Positions 44,932 through 55,556 of a stretch of DNA of 64,000 nucleotides are shown here, piece after piece. The position numbers and the translations under genes are program-made. The notes under the pieces are model-generated. The model was not told the DNA's origin and did not search any database. It saw only the letters and a list, made by a program, of their open reading frames with translations. The DNA is from Ligula intestinalis (Eukaryota; Platyhelminthes; Cestoda; Diphyllobothriidea; Diphyllobothriidae): positions 10,611,002 to 10,675,001 of the forward strand of contig JAYGXS010000006.1 in the NCBI GenBank assembly GCA_036362985.1. Reading direction: 5' to 3'. Within the stretch, counting starts at the first letter, position 1. Every line of letters starts with the position of its first letter.

Positions 44932-47500
44932 ATGTACACAAATGCACAGAGTATGTTATTAATTCTAAATGGGCTGAAGATTCATGCCTATCTATCACCA
45001 GATATAGCTTCAATAACAGAAACTTGGCTGTCTGAACACGCAGACGACGGCGATGTCACCATGCCTGGCTGTCAACTATTCGGAAAAGACAGAGAAATAC
45101 GTCAAGGCGGTGGCGTATCAACATACGTGGACTCAGAGCTCAAGACAAAACGGATAAACTGGCGTGTACTTCCGAGGCCATCTTTCTGTCCATTAATGTA
45201 CCAGGTACATCCAACCTCGATGTCCTGATAATCTTCCGCCCACCGAGAAGAAATCTAGAAGTGGATGCCTCATTGCTAGAGGAGCTTGATTACTATTTTA
45301 AAATGACGATATGTTGGGGAATATGAATTAATCTACCAACACTTCTAAGCGCTCCCGCTGTCTATGTGGTTGTTTCATGGAGAGCAGCATGGATCAACTT
45401 TGTATTTATTTTTCCACAGCACTAAGTTTGCAATGACGAGGCGCTCCAGGCCTAAAATATAAAATTTATTTATTTGTTTATTTAATTTCGATCAAATGAA
45501 GGCTGAACTCAGGCGCACAGTTTACGAACTTCGATTTTCTGGAACCATAACTGCGGACAGGAAAACGTTCCAGAACACACTGCACAGGCTCATCAACAAA
45601 CAATGTCCGATTTCGCGAGAAAATGTGATCACTGGACTGCGATTGCTTACGCAGGCCTTGAAAATAGAAGTGAACAAAAAGCGAAAACCATGGGTAAAAA
45701 TGCTGACAGACAGAACGACTGCATCTGTCAGTGCCTACAAATCTCAGAGAAATCGGGTCAATGGTCTTATTCGCAAACAAGACGGGCTTTCGAAGCAGAC
45801 TTACTAAACCGGGTCACAGTTAACTCCAAACTGTTTTAAAGATACCTCAGGTAGAGTACCAAAATCAGAGATCTGATAACCCTACTGAGGACCGTTGACG
45901 GTAGACACTTGATAGATGATGAAGCAAAGGCTGATTATCTTTCGAAATTTTTCCAGTCAATTTTCACAAAGGAAACGGCATACGCTCATCCCACCAACGA
46001 CATCGAAATGGATACAATAGTTGAGACTGCCCAATTCCCCGAGGCTGTAGTTCTTAAGGAACTCTTAATGTTAAAAAAATATAAGTCACCAGGTACCGAC
46101 GAGGTACCAGCCAAGAATTTGAAGGAGCTCGCCAGTGAGTTGGCCAAACCACTCTCTATGTTCTAACAGATATCCTTCGAGACCGCGTGCCTAGCAGCAT
46201 ATTGGAAATCCGCGAGGATTACTCTGCTCTTCAAGGAGGAACCTGGTCTCAACGAATAACTACCGACCGGTCAGCCTTACTGCAATCTGCTGCGAAATTA
46301 TGAAAAAGATAATCAAACAACAACTTTTGCAGTTCCTGCAACAAAATCATCTGCTTTCGGATGTTCAGCATGGTTTTCGTAGAGGTAGGTTCTGAGCAAC
46401 AAACTAACGCTGCTGCTTACAAAGGTGGACTGAGGCAGCCGATAGTGAAAACTCAGTGCACGCTGTCTATATTGAATTCAAAAAGGCTTCGAAAGCGTGC
46501 CGCACCGCCACCTCCTTCATAAACTCAGCCACATAGGAGATAGAGGTAGGTTTCTTGCGTGGATACAAACCTTCCTAATCGGTCGCTCGCAAACTATCCA
46601 CAATAATCAGCCAAGGTTGAGGTTGTGCATGGTGTTCCCCAAGGGCTCTGTTCTTAGCCCTACCTTGTTTGTTATGTACATCAACGATTGTGTCCGCGAA
46701 CTGGATCGTGGTATAAACATGTTCGCCGATGATATCAAACTTTGGAGCGTAATTCGAACTGCAGCTGACAAAAAGCACTTGCAAACAAATTTAAATAGAT
46801 TTCAAAAATGGTCAGCGGACTGGCTCTTGCCATTCAATGAGAGCAAGTGCACCACCAAATATAGTCGGCAAAACCGGTTCTTCAAATGCCATGGCTTACC
46901 GACTTAATGACATACCACTGAAGAGAATGAACTCCCAAAAAGACTTGGGAGTCTGGATCACACCCTTGCTTAAACCGTCCCTGTATTGCACAACGGTAGC
47001 CAAGTCCGCGATGTTGGTCGCATACCTCGTCAAATGAGCTTTTTTGTCTTCAAGGAATAGTGCTTCACAAAAGTATTCGGAACCTTCGTACGACCGCAAC
47101 TAGAATCCGCTATCGAAGCTTGGAAACCCCACGTTGCAAAAGACGTCAACATCCTCGAAAAGGTGCAAAGGCGCGCAACTAAACTTGTCATGGGGCAGGG
47201 CTCGCAGTCTTGTGAAACATGACTGTCGAATCTTGACTTCTTTCTATTGTGCTACAGGCAGGTTCGGGGGGACCTGATACTAGCACTTCGCGTAGTACGT
47301 CTTCGAGACTGCTGTCCTATATGAGGAGATTTCTTCGAATTTGCAACAACCACGAATTTAAGGGGTCATCCTCTCGAATTCAGAGTGACTGGGGCCAGGC
47401 TTGACGCTCGGAAGCACGTCTTCTCAAAATGGGTGGCTTGAGCGTGGAATGCGCTTCCTCAGGACGTCGTTATGCACGAATCGCAAGATACTTTTAAGCG
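44932..47500 (+). pseudogene. group II ORF2 relic with intact FADD
   Basis: Starts MYTNAQSMLLILNGLKIHAY, then SPDIASITETWLSEH (catalytic Glu) and RQGGGVSTYV. The endonuclease centre is lost at 45,287. It resumes at a DQMKAELRR block and the linker, KAKSPGTDEVPAK-like sequence at 46,080, broken RT fingers, and PHRHLLHKLSHIG. The active site NMFADDIKLW is near 46,720. The thumb continues in another frame with SQKDLGVWI. Multiple shifts (46,170-46,490, 46,850, 47,040). Confidence 0.75.
45287..45485 (+). mobile_element. group Ib CR1 3'-end fragment (199 bp)
   Basis: Matches 17,920-18,112: GACGATATGTTGG, GCTCCCGCTGTCTATGTGGT, CCACAGCACTAAGTTTGCAA, GGCCTAAAATATAAA and the tail TTTATTTATTTGTTTATTT. 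A very short 5'-truncated insertion. The group II coding sequence on either side does not join directly: about 380 bp present in the 1.4-kb copy is missing here. Confidence 0.85.
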
Positions 47501-47575
47501 AAAACTGGATTGATAAAGCAGTGCGCGCTATGGAAGAATTGGCCGCAGCGGACAATTTACAACAAGAACAAAAAT

Positions 47576-48254
47576 AATGCGATTACTTAAAATTTTTAGT
47601 AGTATTGGTTTTCATAGCCATTTACGGACCATTTACTTTAAGCGGCCTATGCACAACTGATAAATCGTAATTTCCATTACTACTTACTTCACTAACAACA
47701 ATAATTCAGGTATATATATGGTATTTTATAATGCCCTCCCTCCAATAGTCTCATGCGAAGGTCTCCGCGGCCTGCCCTACTTGGATATCTGCGTACAACG
47801 ATAACTCCACTTGCAATCTTATCAGCCAGACTTGACGGCCTAAAAACTCACCCTTTGTTCAAATCGCAGCTGACTCTCGACGATCTGGACGGATGTCTTT
47901 GTTTTTCCAGTCCCGTTGGCGAACTCTGCAATCAGCAAGAAAGAATCAGGTTCCAGCTCCCACACGGTGATGATCCTGGGAAACGTTGCCATGCCCCGCC
48001 CGTTGGATCCTCCTAAACACAATCAGACATTTTTTTCTTTTTTCTCCAAAATCCCATGCATTACCCCACAAGAGCGACAGTTCTTCTCCTTAAAATCGCT
48101 GAGTGGGTTTTTTCACTGTCTGCTCTTATTTTTCCATCCCATGACCCAAGACAACTGGCCTCGCCATCAGTTTGAGATCCAAATTTTTCTGCCACCACTA
48201 CACATATGTACAAATAGGGAACTCAAAGGAATTTTTCCTACATATCCCTCAATT
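47576..48254. repeat. unassigned stretch containing a dispersed repeat
   Basis: The segment 47,740-48,010 includes the partner of 20-46. Read on the minus strand it gives a 60-codon frame with TFPRIITVWELEPDSFLLIA and FANGTGKTKTS. The conserved peptide between copies hints at an old coding repeat, but I cannot assign it. From 48,030 to 48,254 the sequence is pyrimidine-rich, with nothing recognisable. Confidence 0.4.
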
Positions 48255-48525
48255 TAAGTCACTTTACGTCACTTTAAGTCACTTTATTAAGGGAAGAAGG
48301 CTTCGCCCTTGAGCTCCCTATTCATAACCAAAATCGCATAATAGGTCCACCGTAACAATAGAACATCATACAAATGTACAAATGTAGGCTTAACATCAGC
48401 GATAAGTGTGAGCCAGTTGCGAGGTGCTGCTACTGACACTTTGTTCATTATACCTGCCACAGATTCTCAGCAAATGAGAATCAAGTTTGTGTTTAAAAAT
48501 GTCAACAGATACTTATGCGTCAAAT
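48255..48525 (-). mobile_element. group II CR1 3'-end fragment with 10-bp terminal repeats
   Basis: Minus-strand fragment nearly identical in order to 63,120-63,385: C-terminal IFKHKLDSHLLR-like residues, SVAAPRNWLTLIADV, then the 3' UTR. It ends at three copies of a 10-bp unit (TAAGTCACTT on the plus strand, 48,256-48,286). It abuts the gypsy-2 RT frame at 48,525. Confidence 0.75.
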
Positions 48526-48529
48526 GTGC

Positions 48530-49530
48530 CAGGATGGCGACGCAATTTGTTAATAAACGCCGGTAGTAGTTAATTAGGCCGATAAAATGGAGGAGCTAAG
48601 TGAGTGATTCGAGGCTGGAAACGAAAACACGCTTTGCACCTTCTCCAAAAGTGTTGTGATCACGTGTTGAGGAAGAGGATGGCCAAGAAAATCCAGAGAA
48701 AGGATCCCAAAATGCACTTGTCGACGTTTATCTGTAAACCATTTTGCTGAAAATGATCAAAAACTTGACATGACTGTTCAACGTGTTCTCCATGGGACGA
48801 GTTAGCGACAAGGATGTAGTATATGTACTGTTTAAAATGCCATCGACATAACGCTTAAACGTTTGGGCAGCGTTCCGCAAACCGAAAGGCATGCAAAGCA
48901 ATTCAAACGGACCGAAAGGTGTCGTGACTGCGGTTTAAGGGATATCCTCCTCCGTGACCGGTATTTGATGATATGCTCGAACGAGGTAATTCTTAGAAAA
49001 AATTATCTTTCCAGTCAACATGTGGGAAATATCATAATTATGAGGTATCGGATACTTGTCCGGGACTGCAGCTCGGTTAACAGCGCGATAATCACCGCAT
49101 GACCACCAATCATTGGATGACTTTTTTGGGAACCATATGAAGTGGCGAAGCCCATGGACTGGACGATGGACGGATAATCCCCAGATTCAATCTGTGCTCG
49201 AACTCGTTTTTCACGATCTAAAGCTCCTCGGGATGAAGCAGACGCGGATAAGCATGGACAGGTCTGCTGGTGGTAGTGGTATGGTGACGAACGGCGTGTT
49301 GGGCTTGCTGTGTGAAATGATAGGGCTTAAAGAGGGAAGCATAATCCCTCAGGTTATCAGAAAATGGCGGCCTTGGCACAGCCAAGTGTATACCAGCGGC
49401 AGGCTCACGCGAAACTACCCCGACAATACACAGCTGGATGGTAGAATCCAGCAACTTCTGATGTTTAAGGTAAACTGTGAGGCCGAAATGTGATAAGAAA
49501 TCCGCTCCAATGATAAATAAATAAATCAAT
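48530..49530 (-). pseudogene. gypsy-2 reverse transcriptase, active site lost
   Basis: Order on the minus strand: IIGADFLSHFGL (end of protease/start of RT), RLLHPEE, IRPSSSPWASPLHMVPKKSS, DYRAVNR, PDKYPIPH, FELLCMPFGLRNAAQTFKRY. Then, where YxDD is expected, the frame reads YIYYILVAN (48,816-48,827), both aspartates being Tyr. FIGLINYYRRFINKL closes the RT near 48,540. Shifts near 49,220 and 48,830. This copy could not polymerise. Confidence 0.8.
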
Positions 49531-50327
49531 CAATCAATTTTATATTTTAGGCCTGGAGCGCCTCGTCATTGCAAACTAAGTGCTGTGGAAAAATAAATAC
49601 AAAGTTGATAAATGCTGCTCTCCATGAAACAACCACATAGACAGCGGGAGCGTTTAGAAGTGTTGGTAGATTAATTCATATTTACCAACATATCGCTATT
49701 TAAAAAAAAAGTATTGAACGCATGGTGAAATAAGGAGGAAGCAGTGCAAAAAACTCCTACCATTTAAGCTGGGGCGGAGTTCAGCGAACCCCTGATTAAA
49801 AAAAACAAAAAGTTGGAGAAAAAAAGTGCTTCAAAAAATTAAGGGGGTTGGTTGAGAGGATTGATTATAGTGCAAATGAGACAGGACTGTTGATGAGAAC
49901 GAATGAGGGCTGGAAACGCTTCTTGTAATTGGAGAAATCATTTAACAGCAGAGGCTGTCATTCACCATCGTTACACCGCCCGACTGGCTTCATGATCAAC
50001 CATCAAGGAGATGAGACCGGAGCAGGCCATCGCGGACAACAGAGTCAGGAAGATGCGGGAACGGCAGAGGTCACCTGATCATCAACGAAACGCCGGAGAT
50101 GCGACCTTGTAGACTGCGGAGTTTAGCGACGAGCTGGTGAAAATAGCAGAACCGTCACGAGCATGACTAAGGACCATGAAGCCTATCGTCAGGGTTGTAA
50201 AACGGAGAATGGAGAAAACGGAAATGCTGACTGGACAGTGAAGTGGACGAAACATCGTTGCAAATATCACTCAAAGGAGGAAGAAATAGACATGTATGGA
50301 AAATTTTTTTATATAAACATAACCACC

Positions 50328-53208
50328 TCAGATACCAGAAGGACCCTTTTTAAAGTCCAAAAGTTGTGTGTTTGGAAAGGAGACGGATAACAAGAACTTT
50401 ATATATTCCGAAGTTAAGTGTTTACGTAATTTGACTTTAAAAACTGCTAAGTTCGACGACAGCCTAATTTCGAGGGAAATATTATTCCAGAGGAAGGCAT
50501 ATTTGGAGGCAAAGAAGTAAGAATGGTTCGAAGTGGAGCTTAAGGGGGGTGCAATAATCCTGGAGGAATTACGAGTGCCATAAGGTCTATCTGCGGGAAT
50601 GAGAGCGTTGATTCGTGGAAGGTTAGGGGTAGAGTTAACGCGAAAGAGGAAACAGAGGCCCACTTCGAGTCTTCTGACCCAAAAAAATGTCATGTTCGCT
50701 AACTGACATCTCTCCGTAAAAGAAAGAGTGGATCGAGGAAAGGTGAATATTTTGCGAGTAAATACGCTCTGTACATTTTTAATCTAACCACGGTCAGAAG
50801 CATTCATTAGATCAAAGAGGGGACAGCAGTATTGTAGGATGGGTAGAACATACATGCGATAAAGTTTAAACTTTATTTGCAGCAGGAAGAAATTGTGTGA
50901 TATAAAACCACATATCTGTGCAGCCTTCGCAGATATTCGATCCGCATGATGCGAAAATGCTAGTTTATTTGTGTAGCTTAGACCTTAGTCTTTTATAGTG
51001 GATCGTTCTAAAAATGGAGTATTTTGAAAGACTAGGGGACGAGAAAGCTTTGCGGGACCGAAAAACACATTAAACTACACCTGCATGGAGAGAATTTCAT
51101 CTGCCAGGTAGCACTCCAACCTGAGAGTGTAAGTAGGTCCGCATTTATTTTATCAACGCATATACTTGCCGTGTCCTTAGAAAATGAGTATATGCATTTG
51201 AGGTCGTCTGCATAAATGAGATTGTGTGAATTGTTTAGAACAGTCGAAATTTCGTTTATGTATAGAATGAAGAGTAAAGGACCCAAGACAGTGCCTTGAA
51301 AAACGCCACTCGTGATCAGCTGAGAAGTGGAGTAACTATTACATACTAGGACCCACTGGCTGCGGTTAGACAATTAGGAACCGATGAAGTCGAGGAGAGG
51401 GGGACGGATGCCAATGGCTTCCAATTTTACCAGAAGCCGTCTGTGCGGTACCTTGTCGAAGGCTTTGCTCAGGTCAAAGTAGATAACAACCACGGATTGC
51501 TGCTCGGTACGGAGGGAAGTGACGTGGTTAAGAAAAGCTAAGTGACACGTCTTGCATGATCTTCCGGGTCGGAAACCATGCTGCGAGTCACTTAAAAGCT
51601 TATTTTTTAGGCAAAAATCGAGAATTTGATTAAAAATTATCTTCTCCAGAAGTTTAGCTAGGGCCGGGGTTTATGAAAACCGCGGTATTTATTTATGTCT
51701 GAACGAGATCCTGATTTAAAGACTGGAAGAATAATGGATGTCTTTCAAGTGTCAGGAAAGTAACCATTCAAGAGATAGACTGAAAATATATGGCTAAGTA
51801 ATTTAGGAAATGTCGACACTCTTTTGATAACTGAATTGGGGAAACCATCAGTTCCCGAAGAGTGCGAGTTTTTTAGACAAATTATCTGCTTACAAATTAA
51901 TTCTATGGAGAAATCAATGTTTCCGAGAGTATTGCCTGAGTATGGTTGAAACGACGGAACCGGTTCAGATTCTATCGTAAAATGCTTCGCAAAGAAAGCA
52001 TTGAATAATTCAGCCTTATCAGACTCATCTAGTACAAAGGTTTTATTTTAATTAAGCAATGGCGGTATTTCAATTCCTCGTTTTGCCGAGGACCTACGAC
52101 GAAACAGTTGTGCAACCGATTTTCCAGAGTTTGACTCGCTCAAGGCGCAAGATTCCCTGTGCTGGTCACGTGCAAGACGAATCTTTCACGCTAATTTGAA
52201 GATTTCTGCGATTCTTAGATGCACAGACAGTGAACTAGTAGATCTATCTTTCAGCTGCCTCCTCAATTTCCTTAGTCTGGGCAAAAGAAAACGAGGGAGG
52301 GTCAATTTTGGTGTGTAGGGTTTCGAAGATTTAGTGGGCACAAATTCCAGCATTTTATTAGAAACGACCGACATGAGTTCAGAAAGATATGCAGAGTCGT
52401 TTATGGAAGAGAGGCTCTGCCAATCTAATGAGTCAAGAAAATTGTTGATTGAGCTCATATCTGCGAGGTCATACGCATGATAGGTACGACTAGCACTTGC
52501 CTTTTCCATAGAAGGAAGCGGAAGGCAACAGTGAATTAATTTGTGATCACTTTGGAAGATGTCCTGCTTAAAATCAACGAAGAGAGGGGCAATGCCATTT
52601 GTGAAAATCAGATCTAGGATATGATTCTGTCTTTTTGGAAAACTAACCAGTTGAGACCAGTTAGAAAAATTAATGGTATCTAGGAAAGGCTGAAATGTAA
52701 GTGGACGAAAGCTTGAAAGCCAGTCGATTTCAGGAAAATTAAAATATCCAGCAATAATTTTAACTTCAAAAGTGGATTCTGAAATAAACTTGAATATTTC
52801 ACACAAATTTGCATCGTCGTCAGATGAAGAGTTAGGAGGATTATATACACATCCGATAATAGCCTTTTGCCGGGGCGACAGGATAATAGAGGCGAAACAG
52901 TATTTTCCAGAGAAGGACGTGCTATTTAGATAGAACGGAAAGTGCCTAAATGTCGTTCTATTATAGAGAAGACAACCACCACCACGCTTATCAATGCGAT
53001 CGTGACGATAGAAATCATACTCGTCTATGATAAGGGAGGAGTCAGAAATGATTGGATGGGTCCAAGATTCTGTTATGCATATAACATCAGGCATCATCTC
53101 GAAAGCGATAGCTTGAAGTTGAGCCATTTTATTTATAACGGTCCTGGCATCAAGCACTATGACATCTAGTGTGTTTCGAGTGACAGAACTATGAGTATCG
53201 TTATTCAT
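50328..53208 (-). pseudogene. CR1-H ORF2: AP endonuclease and RT
   Basis: The first 340 codons (53,208-52,186) are open: DARTVINKMAQLQ, VICITESWTHP (catalytic Glu), DKRGGGCLLY, AIIGCVYNPPN, AGYFNFPEIDW (Asp of GDFN replaced by Tyr), FQSDHKLIHCC. RT pieces follow: KAELFNAFFAKHF, FKSGSRSDIN, then the 113-codon frame 51,032-51,373 with QGTVLGPLLFILYINEIS and LIYADDLKCIYSF (active site intact). The thumb and C-terminal domain are at 50,328-50,693. Stops near 52,185, 51,700 and 51,375. Confidence 0.85.
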
Positions 53209-54701
53209 AAAAAAGAATTAGAGGGTGGGAAGGCAAACTGTAGGCCGTTATTATTTGTGGAATAAGTACTAACGGGTATGTAGCTGTTAGCATATGGGTA
53301 GCCAACAATGGATGGCTGATAAGGTCTGAGATATCTAGGGGCCTCGCTTGCTGGCAGGGAAAAATGGGGAGAGGGTATACCAAGATAAGCTTCTGGGGCG
53401 TTTGGGAGGAATGCAGGGAGGCGAGAAGGCATGTCGAACTTAGCAGGTTTGGGTGGATGAGGATGGGTAAAGGAACTGAAAGGGGGGAACGGTGACATAA
53501 AATTAGTGTTGGGGCCGCTCGCGTAAGGACTAGTGGTCTTAATCAGTCAATGTCCTATACGGCAACTCCGATAAGATTTAAAACTATACCAGTTTGGGTT
53601 ACTGCCGTGCAAATTAAATTTTTCTTGTTTCGGGCCCAGCGTGTTCAATAACGCACTATACGGGGAATAATATGACTCCCACGGTCAAAAAGGAGCTAGG
53701 TTGTGGTGTTGCAACGCTCTGCCTAAACGCATTCGACGGTTTTGGCGACATTCTTGATGAACTTGTTGCCGAGTTAGAGTCGGTGGAATTTATCGATCGT
53801 TGGACAAAGAATGTATTTAAACTAGTATTAATCGTAGTAGATGACGGAGCGGCGGGCCTTGACGGTCCCGACATCAAGAGGGATGAGCTAACTGGTGCAC
53901 TGATGTTTATGGACCCATGAGCAGAAATTCGGGAGGTAGGGATAGCGGGTGTACTGACGGTTATGGGACTATGAATAGTCTTCTGGGAGGCAAGGATAAC
54001 GGGTGCACTGACGTAAGTGGGTGTATGGCCAGGTATGCGGGGGGGGAGGATAAGCGAGTGCATTTACCCTATCGGGACTACGAACAGATTTAGGAATAGT
54101 AGGCTGAGAAGTCATTGGGCTATTGGACTGGAGAGCCGTATTTTTTCGCTTCATTGGTGTAAGATCTCGACAAAGAAACTTTTACTCATTTCTAAATATT
54201 GGGAAATGCGACCTCGTTGAGCAAAGATTGAGCCCACCTCGATCGGTGAAAACAATTTAACTAGGATGGGCGGGTTTTTGCTACGCGATTGGAGGCGTTT
54301 GGCTTCTGCAATTTTGTATTTGAAACCACCCGAAAATAGAAAATCTTTTGCAATATCCAAAGGGCGACGTAATATGGAGACATTTTTAGTATAAAGTTAA
54401 AGCTTCGCTTTTGTCTATCACAAGCTTCCGTGGTTATAAGATGGACGAGGGAGTCTAACTTTTTACAATCTTGCGACGGCACATCTGATAACTTGCCATC
54501 AAACAGATTGCCTAGTATTGACAAAACAGAACCAAACTGCATCATGAATTGGGAACAGTTCTGTAATGCAGATAAATCAATTTGCTTAGCCTTGACAATG
54601 GGCTGCATGTTGATATCAAGGCATTGACTAATAGGCGTGGTCAGGCACCGTTTGGGTCTGGGAGCAGATATCTTACGATGAGCTATAATTTTCGTTCTCA
54701 T
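53205..54701 (-). pseudogene. CR1-H ORF1
   Basis: N-terminal block (54,701-54,400) with FMMQFGSVLSILGNLFDGK and LITTEACDRQKRSFNF. After a shift come EAKRLQSRSKNPPILVKLF and RISQYLEM, the RRM/CTD-like part. A long Ser/Thr/Pro linker (54,150-53,656) has three 54-bp repeats. The Pro/Tyr-rich tail (53,498-53,205) ends SNSFL. Its TGA overlaps the ORF2 ATG as ATGA at 53,205-53,208. This is the clearest of the three ORF1 copies. No zinc knuckle seen. Confidence 0.65.
53895..54056. repeat. three 54-bp in-frame repeats in ORF1 linker
   Basis: Units start GTGCACTGA/GTGTACTGA at 53,895, 53,949 and 54,003 and share GGGAGG-AGGATA near their ends. 54 bp equals 18 codons, so the linker frame is kept. Units differ by substitutions. 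Confidence 0.8.
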
Positions 54702-55289
54702 AATTTTGAAAAAATCTGCTTTAAATGTAAGATGATTTATAAAAAATTCAGCCTATATGATTTTACTGCAGCAAGATGTTAAGATCTCTTAAAATTGCTT
54801 AACAAACTGTGTTAGTTATTGCGTTCAGAAAAAAACAGGTGATATGATTTTCAGACTGTGACTAACAACAAATAATCTGAGGGAACTTAACAAATACTGT
54901 AGCTATTTTTAGTAAGCACTTTCAATTTATTTGAAAAATTGTATTCAATATTGGAAAACGACTCAGACTTTGAAGGTCTCGAGAATATTCTGATCTTGAC
55001 GATTTCTTTTACTAGGCCGCGAATTTGCTGGTTTGAAGAGGTTGTGTTCGAATTAAAGAAGTTGCGTCTCGGTAGAATTGGTTGGAAAACAAAATCTTCT
55101 TAGATTCCGACTTCAAAAGATCGTCTACGCAAGAAAAATAATTCCAGCGGTGCAGAAAAAAATTGTTTACGAACGGTTGCAGCCACAATATCCTAGATCG
55201 TAATTGATGGGGGATATCGATGTAGAATTTTCCTAGGAGGAGCGAGGGGAAATATTGACTGTGATCTTGTACGGTACGAATTGGATAGG

Positions 55290-55556
55290 AGGCTGTACGC
55301 CAGCCTGGATGAAAACCCACTAGAATCGGTGACGAAGCCCAAGGTGTAGAGTAAGGAACCGTTGACCGAACATGACGATATTGGTTTTATTCGCAGCCTC
55401 CAGTGTAAACTGCGATGGCTGGAAATTATGACGTTGAGGGGGTGGAAAAATGCTCACCTCGGCACCAGTATCGATCAAGAAACGGAACCCTGTGGACTTA
55501 TCCGTCACATAAAACAGGCGACTGGGTCGCGATTGGCCAGCACCAGTCGTCGCCAT
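55290..55556 (-). pseudogene. gypsy-2 aspartic protease
   Basis: The frame 55,556-55,320 has RLFYVTDKSTGFRFLIDTGA followed by EVSIFP, the DTGA active-site block of retroviral-type aspartic proteases, then TLHLGLRHRF. It runs into WVFIQAG beyond a stop, which ends at the CR1-H junction. It normally cleaves the gag-pol polyprotein. Confidence 0.8.

Larger units (their letters stand above)
43165..47575 (+). mobile_element. group II CR1 (plus), inside gypsy-2
   Basis: Contains ORF1 (about 43,190-44,920) and ORF2 with endonuclease (44,932-45,286) and RT (45,485-47,500). It interrupts gypsy-2 between the RT-RNase H connection (ends near 48,525) and RNase H (starts near 43,150). It is itself interrupted at 45,287 by a 199-bp group Ib 3' end, with about 380 bp of endonuclease missing. 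The 3' end is uncertain because no clear tail was seen. Confidence 0.75.
49511..55275 (-). mobile_element. CR1-H: near-complete group Ib CR1 inside gypsy-2
   Basis: About 5.77 kb. The 3' tail ATAAATAAATAAATCAATCA lies at 49,511-49,540 (plus strand), followed by the Ib terminal motif. The 3' UTR runs to about 50,330, ORF2 to 53,208, ORF1 53,205-54,701 and a 5' UTR to about 55,275. The gypsy-2 frame stops at about 55,280 (WVFIQAGVQPPI) and resumes at about 49,525 (IIGADFLSH), which fixes both ends within a few bases. A possible TATC/ATC duplication sits at the junctions. Confidence 0.85.

Noticed and set aside
43165..48525. Single insertion explaining the whole gap in gypsy-2 pol
   Set aside because: The interval holds at least a plus-strand CR1, an unassigned repeat and a minus-strand CR1 3' end, so several events are needed.
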